Assembly (NCBI GenBank): GCA_964370295.1
Contig: CAYJIR010000019.1
Coordinates: 1 to 35,552, forward strand
Length of the DNA: 35,552 nt
Direction of reading: 5' to 3'
From: JAAYCI01 sp964370295
GTDB taxonomy: Bacteria; Bacillota; Clostridia; Oscillospirales; Ruminococcaceae
Shown here piece after piece: positions 14,590 to 24,110 of this stretch; position 1 is the first letter of the stretch; every line of letters begins with the position of its first letter. Below the pieces are notes generated by a model. It was not told the DNA's origin, made no database searches, and saw only the letters and a program-made list of their open reading frames with translations. Both the position numbers and the translations under genes were made by a program.

Positions 14590-16641
14590 ATGCTGTATAA
14601 AAAGTGGCAGGTGGAACAGCCAAGCGATGCCTTGAGCAAGGCTTTGCAAGATGAGCTGGGCCTTTCGGGGCTTTTAAGCGACGTGCTTTCGGCGCGTGGG
14701 GTGGATGTGCAAACGGCGAAAGCGATGTTTGGGGCGGCGCCGGCTTTGCCCAGTCCTTTTCTACTTTTTGGCATGGATAAAGCGGTAGAGCGTATCCATG
14801 ATGCCATAGAGCAAGAACAAACCATGGTGATTTTTGGCGATTACGACGTGGACGGCATCACGGCCACCGCCCTGTTGTATTTATACCTGGAATCGGCCGG
14901 TGCGCAGGTGTACTATAAACTGCCCAACCGCAATACAGACGATTATGGCCTCGTGCCCTCCATGGTAGACCAATTGGCACAGCGGGGCATAGAGCTTATC
15001 ATCACCGTGGACAATGGCACTTCCGCCCTGGACGCGGCACAGCGTGCCAAGGAATGTGGCATAGACGTCATTGTGACCGACCACCATCTGCCCTCGGCCG
15101 AATTGCCCGAGGTGACGGCGCTTGTAAACCCCTTTTTACCGGGCCAGCCGCCCGCATTTGGGGTGTTGTCCGGGGTGGGGGTGGCCTTTATGCTGGCGGC
15201 GGCGCTGGAGGGCTGCCCGCCCGAGGAGTTGTTGCCCCAATTTGGGGATTTGCTGGCCGTGGGCACCGTGGCCGACGTGATGAAGCTGGTGGGCATCAAC
15301 CGTTTTTTAGTGCGCGAAGGCCTGCAAGTATTGCAAGAGACAAGCCATGTGGGGTTAAGGCTTTTGCTGGACAGTTGTGGGCTGGCCGATAAGTCCATCA
15401 CGGCCGAAAACATCTCGTATGGTCTGGCGCCCAAAATAAATGCGGCCGGCCGCATGGACGACCCCACCGAGGCCATGCACCTGCTTTTGGCAGAAACAGA
15501 GGAAGACGCGCGGCCTTTGTTGGCCCATATTTTAGAACAAAACACTGCGCGCCAACAAACCGAAAGCGAAATTGTGGAAGAGATATTAAAACAGGTGGCA
15601 GAAGACGGCGCGCTGAAGTCTTCGCGTGTGATTGTGGTGTGGGGCAAGGATTGGCATCAGGGCGTGGTGGGCATAGTGGCCAGTCGCCTGGTGGACGCCT
15701 TTGCGAAACCGGCGGTGGTCATCAGCTTTGAGGGCGAGGAAGGGCGTGGCTCCGGGCGCAGTTTGCACGGGTTTTCGCTGCACTCGGCATTGGCCTCGGG
15801 CGAGCATTTGCTCTTGCGTTTTGGTGGGCACGATTTGGCCGCGGGCCTTTCGGTGCACTACGACAAGGTGCACGAATTGCGCCGCCATCTAAACGAATGG
15901 GCCGTGCAAAACCATCCGCAGTTGCCACTGCCCACCCTGAAAGCCGATGTGCCCTTGCGCCTTGCCTGCCTCACGGTGGAACAATTGCAAGACCTAGAGC
16001 GCTTGGCCCCTTGTGGCAGCGGCAATCCCACACCGCGCTTTTTGCTAAAAAATGTGCGGCTGGAATCGGTTACGGCCATCAGCGGGGGACGGTTTTGTCT
16101 GTTGAAATTAAACACAGACCAAGGCGAGCTGGCCGCGGTGTATTTTGGGCATAGCCCCGCAAAGTTTCCCTATCGGCCGCAAGACATGCTGGATTTGATT
16201 GTGGTGCTTTCCATATACAAGGGGCGCTACGACGCGCAGGTTTCTCTGCGGGCGCTGGATGTGCGCCCGGCCGGTATGGGCGAGGGGCATGTGGAACAAA
16301 GCCTTTGGTTTGAATTGTTTAGCGGTGGTGGAGATATTGCAGACGAACAACGTCGTTTATTGCAGCCGAACCGCCAAGATATGGAGGACGTGTACCGTTT
16401 TTTGCGTGCGGCGAACAACAAGGCAAGCTGTTTGGATGTGCGCGGCCTGTTGTCCTTTTTGGGCGAGGAGCGTAGCGGGCGCAGTCTTGTCTGCCTTGCT
16501 GTTTTAGAGGAACTGGAACTGCTGAATAAAAACGAAGAAACAGGTTGTTTTTGCCTGCCACCGGCCGGCGAAAAACGAAATTTAGAAGATAGCGTCTTGC
16601 TACAAAAGTTGGGGGGTGTGCGTGGTGGAGAATACCGATAA
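14590..16641 (+). CDS. recJ: single-stranded-DNA-specific exonuclease RecJ
   Basis: Protein of 683 residues. A 5'-3' exonuclease of DNA repair and recombination. The DHH part shows DYDVDG (84-89), DNGTS (141-145), TDHH (163-166) and INAAGRMDDP; the DHHA1 part shows GVVGIVASRL, GRGSGRS and GGHDLAAG. An OB-like domain follows, and the last about 140 residues form the extra C-terminal domain common in Firmicute RecJ. The ATG at 14590 is preceded by a GGGGG site; upstream in-frame starts are weaker. The end overlaps the start of rel, so the two are coupled. Confidence 0.93.
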   Translation: MLYKKWQVEQPSDALSKALQDELGLSGLLSDVLSARGVDVQTAKAMFGAAPALPSPFLLFGMDKAVERIHDAIEQEQTMVIFGDYDVDGITATALLYLYLESAGAQVYYKLPNRNTDDYGLVPSMVDQLAQRGIELIITVDNGTSALDAAQRAKECGIDVIVTDHHLPSAELPEVTALVNPFLPGQPPAFGVLSGVGVAFMLAAALEGCPPEELLPQFGDLLAVGTVADVMKLVGINRFLVREGLQVLQETSHVGLRLLLDSCGLADKSITAENISYGLAPKINAAGRMDDPTEAMHLLLAETEEDARPLLAHILEQNTARQQTESEIVEEILKQVAEDGALKSSRVIVVWGKDWHQGVVGIVASRLVDAFAKPAVVISFEGEEGRGSGRSLHGFSLHSALASGEHLLLRFGGHDLAAGLSVHYDKVHELRRHLNEWAVQNHPQLPLPTLKADVPLRLACLTVEQLQDLERLAPCGSGNPTPRFLLKNVRLESVTAISGGRFCLLKLNTDQGELAAVYFGHSPAKFPYRPQDMLDLIVVLSIYKGRYDAQVSLRALDVRPAGMGEGHVEQSLWFELFSGGGDIADEQRRLLQPNRQDMEDVYRFLRAANNKASCLDVRGLLSFLGEERSGRSLVCLAVLEELELLNKNEETGCFCLPPAGEKRNLEDSVLLQKLGGVRGGEYR

Positions 16642-18799
16642 AACCATAATGACGTATCGTGCTCTGATGGAGCTGGTGCGTGACAGTGGCCGCAACCACG
16701 ACACCGAAATGCTAGACAGGGCCTATGCCTTGGCCGAGGCGGCGCACGTGGGGCAAACCCGGCGCAGTGGCGAGCCTTTTATCACCCATTCGCTTAGCGT
16801 GGCGGCCATGCTTTTAAACTTGGGGCTGGATAGCGACTGTTTGGCGGCGGCCATTTTGCACGACGTGGTAGAGGACACAGACGTTCCGCTAGAGCGTATC
16901 GAGCACGAGTTTGGCAAAGATGTGGGCCTTTTGGTAGACGGTGTTACCAAGCTGGGCCGTATCACCTTTTCTTCCATGGAGGAAGAACAGGCCGAAAACT
17001 TGCGTAAAATGCTATTGGCCATGAGCCGCGATGTGCGCGTGATGCTAATAAAGTTGTGCGATAGAATGCATAATATGCGAACTGCACAGGGCTGGGGCGA
17101 ACAGAAGCGCCGCGACAAATCGCTGGAAACGATGGAGGTGTATGCCCCCATAGCCCACCGCCTTGGCATGGCGGGTATCAAGGAAGAGCTGGAAGACATC
17201 AGCTTGTCGTACCTAGACCCCATCGGCTACGAAGAAATCATGGGTCTTATTGGGCAGAAAACACAGGCGCGGCAGTTTGTGCAAAGCATCGCCGATGTGA
17301 TTGGCGAGCACTTGGAAGAAAACGAATTGCGCGATGTTACCATACGCAGCCGTGTGAAAAGCGTGTATAGCATCTACCAAAAAATGTATATCCAAAACCG
17401 TAATTTTGAAGAGATATACGACGTTTACGCCATCCGCGTCATTTTAAACAGTGTGGCAGATTGCTATGCCGCCTTGGGTGTGGTGCACGAATTGTACCAT
17501 CCCTTGCCACACCGCTTTAAAGATTATATCTCCACACCCAAGCCCAATTTGTACCAGTCTTTGCACACCACATTGATCAGCCACAGGGGTGTGGCCTTTG
17601 AGGTGCAAATTCGCACCCACGAGATGGAGCAAATTGCCGAATATGGCGTGGCGGCACACTGGAAGTACAAGGCGGGTGTGCAAGGGCAAGACAAACTGGA
17701 AGAACGCCTGGCCTGGGTGCGTCAACTGCTGGAAAGCCAAAGGGATACAGAGGACAGCCGCGATTTATTGCGCGACATAAAGCAGGAATTGTTGCCGGAA
17801 GAGGTGTTTGTGTTTACGCCCAAAGGCGACGTGATTAACCTGCCCTCCGGCGCCACGGTGATAGATTTTGCCTATGCCATCCACAGCGCCGTGGGCAACC
17901 GCATGATAGGCGCCAAGGTGGGCGGACGCATTGTGCCCATAGACCATAAGGTGGCCACAGGCGAGGTGATAGAAGTATTAATGGGTTCCGGCAAAAAAGG
18001 CCCAAGCCGCGATTGGCTAAGCATTGTCACCACCAGCGAGGCCAAAAGCAAAATACGAAACTGGTTTAAAAAAGAACGCAGAGAAGAAAATATAGAAGAG
18101 GGAAAACAGGCCGTAGACAAAGAGATGCGGCGCAACAAAATAGCCGTGCCCGCCGCCGAATACAACGAATTTATGCAAACGGTGGCCCATCGCCAGCGCA
18201 TGAACTCGGCCGAGGATATGTTTGCCGCCATCGGCTATGGTGGCCTGCAGGTGACACGCCTGTTGCCTAAAATTAAAGACGAGTATCAAAAATTGGTGAA
18301 AACGGCCGACCCCGTGGAAACTTTCGACATCCCGGTGGTGACCAAAGGGCGTCGCCGCTCGCACGAGGGTGTGGTGGTGGAAGGGCTGGACGACGTGCTT
18401 GTGAAGTTTGCCAAGTGCTGTAACCCCCTGCCCGGCGACGAAATCGTGGGTTTTATCACGCGCGGATATGGGGTGTCTATCCATAAAAAAGATTGTAAAA
18501 ATGCACAGGGAGCCGAGCAGTCTCCGCGATGGTTGCAAGCGTATTGGTCGGCCGATGTGCAGGAAGATTTTAAATCTACCTTTGAAGTGCACGCCATCAA
18601 CCACGATTTGTTATACTACGATATTTCGGCAACATTGGCGGAAATGCGTGTGCCGGTGTTTGCCATCAATGCGCGCACCGGGGCCGACAACCGCGCCATC
18701 ATCCACATGTGCATTGGCATCCAAAGCACAGAACATCTAAACCGGGTTTTGGCGCGCTTGAAAAAGGTGCGCAACGTAACCGACATTGCAAGGGGGTAG
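16622..18799 (+). CDS. rel: bifunctional (p)ppGpp synthetase/hydrolase Rel
   Basis: Protein of about 725 residues. Order: HD hydrolase domain with HD (80-81) and ED (84-85) of HDVVEDT, intact; synthetase domain with the RFKDYI motif, where RxKD marks a bifunctional enzyme rather than a synthetase-only RelA; TGS domain starting at VFVFTPKGD; a helical region; the CCNPLPGD zinc-finger-like motif; and a C-terminal ACT domain. It makes and breaks the alarmone at stalled ribosomes. The start is uncertain: GTG at 16622 or 16625 lies after GGGGGG (16611-16616); ATG 16649 is possible too. It overlaps recJ by about 20 bp, and dtd follows 5 bp after, an order common in Firmicutes. Confidence 0.93.
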   Translation: MVENTDKTIMTYRALMELVRDSGRNHDTEMLDRAYALAEAAHVGQTRRSGEPFITHSLSVAAMLLNLGLDSDCLAAAILHDVVEDTDVPLERIEHEFGKDVGLLVDGVTKLGRITFSSMEEEQAENLRKMLLAMSRDVRVMLIKLCDRMHNMRTAQGWGEQKRRDKSLETMEVYAPIAHRLGMAGIKEELEDISLSYLDPIGYEEIMGLIGQKTQARQFVQSIADVIGEHLEENELRDVTIRSRVKSVYSIYQKMYIQNRNFEEIYDVYAIRVILNSVADCYAALGVVHELYHPLPHRFKDYISTPKPNLYQSLHTTLISHRGVAFEVQIRTHEMEQIAEYGVAAHWKYKAGVQGQDKLEERLAWVRQLLESQRDTEDSRDLLRDIKQELLPEEVFVFTPKGDVINLPSGATVIDFAYAIHSAVGNRMIGAKVGGRIVPIDHKVATGEVIEVLMGSGKKGPSRDWLSIVTTSEAKSKIRNWFKKERREENIEEGKQAVDKEMRRNKIAVPAAEYNEFMQTVAHRQRMNSAEDMFAAIGYGGLQVTRLLPKIKDEYQKLVKTADPVETFDIPVVTKGRRRSHEGVVVEGLDDVLVKFAKCCNPLPGDEIVGFITRGYGVSIHKKDCKNAQGAEQSPRWLQAYWSADVQEDFKSTFEVHAINHDLLYYDISATLAEMRVPVFAINARTGADNRAIIHMCIGIQSTEHLNRVLARLKKVRNVTDIARG

Positions 18800-18804
18800 G
18801 CACA

Positions 18805-19263
18805 ATGCGTGCTGTGATACAAAGGGTGAAAAAGGCCGAGGTGTGCATAGACAAAAACGAAACACGGCAAATTGGGCCGGGGATTTTGGTGCTTTTGGGC
18901 GTGTGCGAGGGAGACGATGTGTCCCTTTGCAAAAAAATGGCCGAAAAATGTGCCAATTTGCGCATTTTTGAAGACGAAGATGGTAAAATGAACCTAAGTG
19001 CCGTGCAGCTTTCTTTGCAGGCCTTGGTGGTGTCGAATTTTACCTTGTATGGTGACACCAAAAAAGGCAAGCGGCCCTCGTTTATCCGTGCGGCCAAAGA
19101 GCCTTTAAGTGTGCAGTGCTACGAGTGTTTTTTAAACGAGATGGAAAAACAGGGGCTTTGCGGTGTGCAAAGCGGGCGTTTTGGCGCCGAAATGCAAGTG
19201 TCTTTGGTAAACGACGGACCCGTGACCCTGGTGCTGGACACCGAGGAATGGGCTGCGAAATAA
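18805..19263 (+). CDS. dtd: D-aminoacyl-tRNA deacylase
   Basis: Protein of 152 residues, the usual family length. It frees D-amino acids (and glycine from tRNA-Ala) mis-attached to tRNA. Visible marks are MRAVIQRV at the N terminus, SNFTLYGD (the family usually has Gln as second residue of SQFTL) and the NDGPVT motif near the C terminus with the Gly-cisPro pair. The ATG at 18805 follows AGGGGG and lies 5 bp after the rel stop. Confidence 0.93.
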   Translation: MRAVIQRVKKAEVCIDKNETRQIGPGILVLLGVCEGDDVSLCKKMAEKCANLRIFEDEDGKMNLSAVQLSLQALVVSNFTLYGDTKKGKRPSFIRAAKEPLSVQCYECFLNEMEKQGLCGVQSGRFGAEMQVSLVNDGPVTLVLDTEEWAAK

Positions 19264-19275
19264 AAGGAGAATGGC

Positions 19276-19857
19276 ATGAAATTGATTCATATTTTAGACG
19301 GGCCACCGCTATACACCAACTGCTTTTTGTTGGTGGGCGAAAAAGGGAATGCCGTGGTGATAGACCCTGCCGCCCCCCTGCAAAAATTTGTGGATGCCCT
19401 AGAGGCGGAAAATGCGAAATTGAGCCATATTTTCCTCACCCATGGCCACCCGGACCATGTGGCCTCGGCCGAGGCATTGAGAGAGCGTTATGGCGCCAAA
19501 TTATACATGAACGAGGGCGATGCACGCAAATACCGCCCCAAGGCCGACGCATACTTTGAAGACGAGGGCCATATGCAAGTGGACGACATGGCCTTTCGTT
19601 TTGTGTTCACGCCGGGGCACACGCCGGGCTCCACCTGCATTGCCTGTGGCGAGGAGTATCTGTTTACGGGGGATACCCTATTTGCCCAATGCATCGGCCG
19701 CACAGATTTGCCCGGCGGCAGTGAAAGTGAAATGAAAGAAAGCTTGCGAAAACTGGTAAAGTGCATCCAAAACGACCCGCAAGTGTTTCCCGGGCACGAA
19801 GAATTTTCCACTTTTTCCTTCGAAAAACAACACAATCCCTATTTACAAGGTATATAA
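19276..19857 (+). CDS. MBL-fold metallohydrolase (glyoxalase II-like)
   Basis: Protein of 193 residues. The metal site THGHPDH is the HxHxDH signature; FTPGHTPGS gives the next His, FTGDTLF the bridging Asp and FPGHE the last His. The size and these motifs match small YcbL/glyoxalase II-like hydrolases of thioesters; the true substrate is not known. The start at 19276 lies 6 nt after AAAGGAG. Its stop codon shares one base with the start of hemZ (TAATG), so translation is coupled. Confidence 0.88.
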   Translation: MKLIHILDGPPLYTNCFLLVGEKGNAVVIDPAAPLQKFVDALEAENAKLSHIFLTHGHPDHVASAEALRERYGAKLYMNEGDARKYRPKADAYFEDEGHMQVDDMAFRFVFTPGHTPGSTCIACGEEYLFTGDTLFAQCIGRTDLPGGSESEMKESLRKLVKCIQNDPQVFPGHEEFSTFSFEKQHNPYLQGI

Positions 19858-21302
19858 TGCAAACAAGGCTGTATTTAAAAGGGTTTTCCACACCCTACGA
19901 GGCCGAGCACTTGGCACGCATATTTTTTTCCGCTGCGGTGCTTTGCCATAATTATGCAAAAACACGCAAGGAAAACGTGGTGTATGCCCGCTGTGGCAAG
20001 GGGCGGTTTGCCGTGGGCCTGCGGCAAGGGGGCGTTGTGCATTGGCGCATCCACAGGCGGCAACAGGAAGATGCCCGAGAGGAAAACCGCCAATTGTGCC
20101 GCCTTTTCTACCATTTTTTGTGCGAGCAAACCGGCCTTGTTCCCCCGTGGGGGATGCTCACCGGGGTGCGCCCCGTGCGTCTGCTTCGAAAAAAGACAAA
20201 AGAACTGGGCGAAGAAGGCGCCGTGCATTTTTTGCAAAACCAATACGATGTAAGCGCCGAAAAATTGCAGCTGGCAAGGGCCGTGCAAACGGTGCAGGCT
20301 CCGTTTTTGCAAAGCCTTCTACCACAGGATTTCAGCTTGTATATTTCCATACCCTTTTGTCCCACACGTTGCAGCTATTGCAGTTTTGTGTCTCAGGCCG
20401 TGGAAAAAGAGGGGCAGTGGCTGGCTTCCTATCTTATAAAACTGCACGAGGAACTGGCTTTATGCGCACAGCTTGCCAAGAAAAAAGGCTTGCGTTTGCG
20501 CTGTGTGTATGTGGGCGGCGGCACACCTGCCGTGCTCAGCGCCGCACAAATGGATGCCCTGTTGGGTGCGGTGACGCAAAATTTTGCAATGGATGCCCTG
20601 TGCGAATACACCGTTGAAATGGGCAGGGCCGATTGCATCACAGAAGAGAAACTGGCGGTGTTGCATGCCCATGGCGTACCGCGTGTGTCGGTGAATCCCC
20701 AAAGCATGACGCCGGCGGTGCTGGCCGCCATCGGCAGAAACCACACACCACAAGAAGTGCTCTCTGCCGTGCAAAAGGTGCGCAAAGCAGATCTTGCCTG
20801 CCTTAACATGGATTTAATAGCCGGCCTGCCGGGCGAAAGCGAGGCAAGTTTTGCACAAAGTTTGCAAACGGTGCTCTCGTGCCGGCCGGAAAACCTCACC
20901 TTGCACACGCTCACGCTTAAGCGTGCTTCGCATCTAGCACAAAAACCACAACATAACCCGGCGGCGCAGGCCATGCTGCAAACAGCCTATGCCCGGCTAT
21001 GGAAAGCCGGATACCACCCGTATTATTTGTATCGGCAAAAGAATACGCCGGGCAATTTAGAAAACACGGGCTGGTGCCTGGCTGGTTTTGAGGGCATTTA
21101 TAACATCTATATCATGGAAGAAGTGCAGAGCATTTTAAGCGTGGGCGCGGGCGGTGTCACCAAACTGGTGGCAGGGCAGGGCACTTATATCCGGCGATGG
21201 TACAACAACAAAGTGCCTTTGGAATATCTAAAACATTTTGAAAAAGTGCAAGAGAAATACACGGAATTGGAGAGTTTGTATGCCGGCTTTTTGGATACCT
21301 AA
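19857..21302 (+). CDS. hemZ: radical SAM coproporphyrinogen dehydrogenase-like protein HemZ
   Basis: Protein of 481 residues. An N-terminal part of about 155 residues precedes the radical SAM core with CPTRCSYC (CxxxCxxC for the 4Fe-4S cluster), GGGTP, MDLIAGLPGES and the NPQSM and GRNHT motifs typical of HemZ rather than HemN or HemW. HemZ is annotated as oxygen-independent coproporphyrinogen III dehydrogenase, but in many anaerobes without haem synthesis its role is open; no other haem gene is in this window. The ATG at 19857 is coupled to the MBL stop by TAATG and has only a weak AAGG site of its own. Confidence 0.87.
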   Translation: MQTRLYLKGFSTPYEAEHLARIFFSAAVLCHNYAKTRKENVVYARCGKGRFAVGLRQGGVVHWRIHRRQQEDAREENRQLCRLFYHFLCEQTGLVPPWGMLTGVRPVRLLRKKTKELGEEGAVHFLQNQYDVSAEKLQLARAVQTVQAPFLQSLLPQDFSLYISIPFCPTRCSYCSFVSQAVEKEGQWLASYLIKLHEELALCAQLAKKKGLRLRCVYVGGGTPAVLSAAQMDALLGAVTQNFAMDALCEYTVEMGRADCITEEKLAVLHAHGVPRVSVNPQSMTPAVLAAIGRNHTPQEVLSAVQKVRKADLACLNMDLIAGLPGESEASFAQSLQTVLSCRPENLTLHTLTLKRASHLAQKPQHNPAAQAMLQTAYARLWKAGYHPYYLYRQKNTPGNLENTGWCLAGFEGIYNIYIMEEVQSILSVGAGGVTKLVAGQGTYIRRWYNNKVPLEYLKHFEKVQEKYTELESLYAGFLDT

Positions 21303-22203
21303 ACGCTTGGTGGAAGTGGGTCTTGTGAATGCGGCGGTCGATTCGGCCGAATCGTTTGTGAGGCACTGCGAAATTGCCTATGAGGCACGTCTGATGGCTG
21401 CGGCACAGGAAACTTTGGCCTCGGCCTGCAAGGTGGTGATGCTCACGGGCCCTTCTGCCTGCGGCAAAACCACAACGGCCCAAAAGTTGCAAGAGAATTT
21501 GCAAAGAGACGGCAAAAAAGCGGTGGTGGTGCACCTGGATGATTTCTTTAAAAACATAGAAGACTACCCCCTTTTGCCCAACGGCAGTGTGGACTATGAA
21601 AGTGTGCAGGCCCTGGATGTGCCAGAAATTCACCGTTGTCTTTTGGAGCTGTTGCAAACAGGATTTTGCGCCATGCCGTTGTTCGATTTTGAAAATGGCA
21701 AGCGTATGGCCCAAAAAAGAGAGGTGCATTTGCAGGACGGTCTGGTGATTATAGAGGGGATCCACGCTTTAAATCCTCGCCTAATAGACGTGTTGCCACA
21801 AGACAGTGTGTTTAAAATTTATGCGGGCCTGCGCGAGGAATACGCCCATGGTGGCCAGCGTTTTTTGCCCACACGTGATGTGCGCCTGGCGCGCCGCTTG
21901 GTGCGTGATGGCCATTTTCGCGGGCACGATGCCCAGAAAACGATGTCGATGTGGCCACAGGTGTGCGAGGGGGAAGATCTGTATATCAAAAGTTTTAAAA
22001 GCCATGCCGATATGCTGATAGACACCTCGTTAAGCTACGAAATTTGTGTTTTGGCACCGCACATTGTGCGCTTAAAAGGCACGCTGGAAGATTCTATCTA
22101 TGCGCGTCAGCTAGACAGTTTGGCCCAGCGCTTTTCCCATTGCCAGGTGCTGGGGCAACAATATGTTCCAAAAAATTCTTTGCTACGCGAATTTATTGGC
22201 TAA
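21280..22203 (+). CDS. uridine kinase-like nucleoside kinase
   Basis: Protein of 307 residues. The P-loop GPSACGKT (57-64), followed by VVHLDDFF, DYESVQALD, PLFDF and VIIEGIHALNP, marks the phosphoribulokinase/uridine kinase family. It should transfer phosphate from ATP to a nucleoside; the exact substrate is unclear. It is longer than classical Udk, with extra residues at both ends. The ATG at 21280 follows TTGGAGAG and overlaps hemZ by 23 bp. Confidence 0.85.
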   Translation: MPAFWIPKRLVEVGLVNAAVDSAESFVRHCEIAYEARLMAAAQETLASACKVVMLTGPSACGKTTTAQKLQENLQRDGKKAVVVHLDDFFKNIEDYPLLPNGSVDYESVQALDVPEIHRCLLELLQTGFCAMPLFDFENGKRMAQKREVHLQDGLVIIEGIHALNPRLIDVLPQDSVFKIYAGLREEYAHGGQRFLPTRDVRLARRLVRDGHFRGHDAQKTMSMWPQVCEGEDLYIKSFKSHADMLIDTSLSYEICVLAPHIVRLKGTLEDSIYARQLDSLAQRFSHCQVLGQQYVPKNSLLREFIG

Positions 22204-22261
22204 AATTGCGGCAGGATAGGCGCGGTGAAAATATAACATACGCAATAAGGAGGTTTGGACG

Positions 22262-22627
22262 ATGAAAACAGAACTGGACAAAGTGATGACGGCGGCAGGG
22301 CAAGTGGCAGACAAGGCCTCTCGTCAGGCCGTGGCAGCGGTTCAAAACGGACATTGCAAGGTGGAAATTTTTCGCCTAAAACGCCGTTTGGCCAAGGCGC
22401 AAAAACAGCTGGGGGCACTGGTGTATATGCTGCACAAAACCGGCCAAGAGAGCGAGCCCATGGTGCTGCATTATGTGGAGGAGATAGACGCTTTAAAAGC
22501 ACAAATCGAATTGCACGAGGCACAAAACGAGGCGGAAAAAACAATGCTTCGCTGCGCACTGTGCGGGGCTGTGGGCATGGAGGGGCTGTTGTTTTGCCGC
22601 CGTTGTGGAGCCAAAATACCCAAATAG
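22262..22627 (+). CDS. small zinc-ribbon protein
   Basis: Protein of 121 residues with a strong AAGGAGG 8 nt before the start. Residues 1-95 are helical and charged, probably a coiled coil. The last 25 residues hold CALCG and CRRCG, two CxxC knuckles that form a zinc ribbon. Proteins of this design are common in Clostridia and mostly without known function. It follows the kinase by 58 bp. Confidence 0.8.
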   Translation: MKTELDKVMTAAGQVADKASRQAVAAVQNGHCKVEIFRLKRRLAKAQKQLGALVYMLHKTGQESEPMVLHYVEEIDALKAQIELHEAQNEAEKTMLRCALCGAVGMEGLLFCRRCGAKIPK

Positions 22628-22679
22628 TGTGCACAGTGGTTTCACAAGGATTTTTTTGTCGGAGATTAGAAGAAAACAC

Positions 22680-22708
22680 TTGAAATTTTTTTCGGGATGC
22701 AGTAAAAT
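22680..22708 (+). promoter_or_regulatory. promoter of mazG-HU
   Basis: -35 TTGAAA (22680-22685), 17-bp spacer, -10 TAAAAT (22703-22708), 57 bp before the mazG start. Confidence 0.65.
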
Positions 22709-22764
22709 GATAAACACCTGAGAAGACACGCTTGCAAATGGGTGCGGGCAAACAGAGGTGAGGC

Positions 22765-23559
22765 ATGGATTTTACGGCAAAAGAGCACTATGCCATAGAA
22801 GATTTGGTGCAAATTGTGCGGCTTTTGCGCTCGCCGCAGGGTTGCCCGTGGGACAGAGAGCAAACCCATGCTTCTATCCGCAAAAATTTAATTGAAGAGG
22901 CCTACGAAGTGGCCGAGGCCATAGACCTGGGCGAGAAAGAACTTTTGCGCGAGGAACTGGGCGATTTATTGCTACAAGTTTTGTTGCATGCCGAAATGGA
23001 GCAAGAGGCAGGTGTTTTCGGCTTCGACGAGGTGTGTGATGCCATTTGCAAAAAATTGATTTATCGTCATCCGCATGTGTTTGAAGTAGAGCAGAATTTA
23101 AACAGTGGGCAAGTGTTGGCCAACTGGGAGGCCTTGAAAAACACAGAAAAAGGCAGGCAAAGTGCTGCGCAGCGCCTGGATAGTGTTCCGGTTTCTTTGC
23201 CGGCTTTGATGCGTAGCGAAAAATTGCAACAACGTGCCTTGGATTTTGGCTTTACGTATAAAGACGTTTATGGCGCTTTAGATGATTTAGAAAGTGAAAT
23301 TCACGAATTGAAACAGGCGCTTCATGCACAGGAAGAACCCGGGCCGGAGATGGGGGATGTGCTGTTTTCGGCCGTGAATGTGGCAAGAGAACTGCATTTA
23401 GACGCAGAAGAGGAACTAAGCCACAGTGCAAGCCGCTATGCAAGGCGTGTTAAAGAGGTGGAGCGCTTGGCCCTGGAAAATGGGCAAGACCCGCGCAATT
23501 TGCCCCCCGAAACCTTGCACATCTATTGGGGCATGGCAAAAGAAAAAGACGATGGGTAG
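22765..23559 (+). CDS. mazG: nucleoside triphosphate pyrophosphohydrolase MazG
   Basis: Protein of 264 residues with two MazG domains. The first shows CPWDREQTHASIRKNLIEE, then EE-x-x-ELGDLLLQV, the EExxE/ExxD magnesium site; the second starts near ALDDLESEIHELKQAL and has EMGDVLFSAVNVAR. It hydrolyses NTPs to NMP and pyrophosphate as a house-cleaning enzyme. The start follows AGAGGTGAGG. It is 56 bp before the HU gene and starts the mazG-HU-rqcP-divIC-S1 group. Confidence 0.93.
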   Translation: MDFTAKEHYAIEDLVQIVRLLRSPQGCPWDREQTHASIRKNLIEEAYEVAEAIDLGEKELLREELGDLLLQVLLHAEMEQEAGVFGFDEVCDAICKKLIYRHPHVFEVEQNLNSGQVLANWEALKNTEKGRQSAAQRLDSVPVSLPALMRSEKLQQRALDFGFTYKDVYGALDDLESEIHELKQALHAQEEPGPEMGDVLFSAVNVARELHLDAEEELSHSASRYARRVKEVERLALENGQDPRNLPPETLHIYWGMAKEKDDG

Positions 23560-23615
23560 GAACAGAGTTTACTCTGAATCAATATAAAAGAAAGATAAAG
23601 TGGAGGATTAACAGC

Positions 23616-23894
23616 ATGACAAAAACAGAATTGGTGGCCAAAGTGGCCGAAGTGGCAAGCCTGAGTAAAAAAGATGCCGAGGCAGCTGTGAGCGCAACTT
23701 TTGATAGCATTACACAAGCTGTGACAGCCGGCGAAAAAGTTACTCTAGTGGGCTTTGGTACTTTCGAAAGCCGTGAGCGCGCTGCACGCACAGGCCAAAA
23801 TCCACACACCAAAGAACCCATTAATATCCCTGCCACCGTGGTGCCGGCTTTTAAAGCAGGTAAGGCATTTAAAGACGCAGTTGCAAAAAAATAA
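23616..23894 (+). CDS. hup: HU family DNA-binding protein
   Basis: Protein of 92 residues, typical HU length. Starts MTKTELV after GGAGG; contains GFGTFESRERAARTGQNP, the beta-arm region with the family signature, and the PAFKAGKAFKDAV end. It bends and compacts DNA as a dimer. A strong terminator follows 16 bp after the stop. Confidence 0.95.
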   Translation: MTKTELVAKVAEVASLSKKDAEAAVSATFDSITQAVTAGEKVTLVGFGTFESRERAARTGQNPHTKEPINIPATVVPAFKAGKAFKDAVAKK

Positions 23895-23910
23895 AACAAA
23901 GATAGTCTAT

Positions 23911-23947
23911 AATGCCAAGTGCTGAAAAATGGCACTTGGCATTTTTG
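23911..23947 (+). terminator. terminator of hup
   Basis: AATGCCAAGTGC (23911-23922) and GCACTTGGCATT (23932-23943) form a perfect 12-bp stem with a 9-nt loop, followed by TTTGTT. Confidence 0.9.
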
Positions 23948-23969
23948 TTAACATTAGAAATAATGCCTG

Positions 23970-24018
23970 CCACGCAAACTCTGCGGGGTGTATTTGGTCT
24001 CACCCCTGCGAGGCGGTG
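23970..24018 (+). other. imperfect hairpin in the rqcP leader
   Basis: CTC (23979-23981) and GGGGTG (23985-23990) pair with CACCCC (24001-24006) and GAG (24010-24012), with a 3 x 3 internal loop TGC/TGC and a weaker CCAC/GTGG outer stem. It lies between the hup terminator and rqcP. Could be a leader structure; no known riboswitch match seen. Confidence 0.25.
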
Positions 24019-24110
24019 GGTATTAAAATTTTGTTTTATAAATGTATTGTTTTTGTTGTTTCAAACGCACAAATATGGAAAGAATCCATCCCCCGAAAGG
24101 AGCAAGCGCG

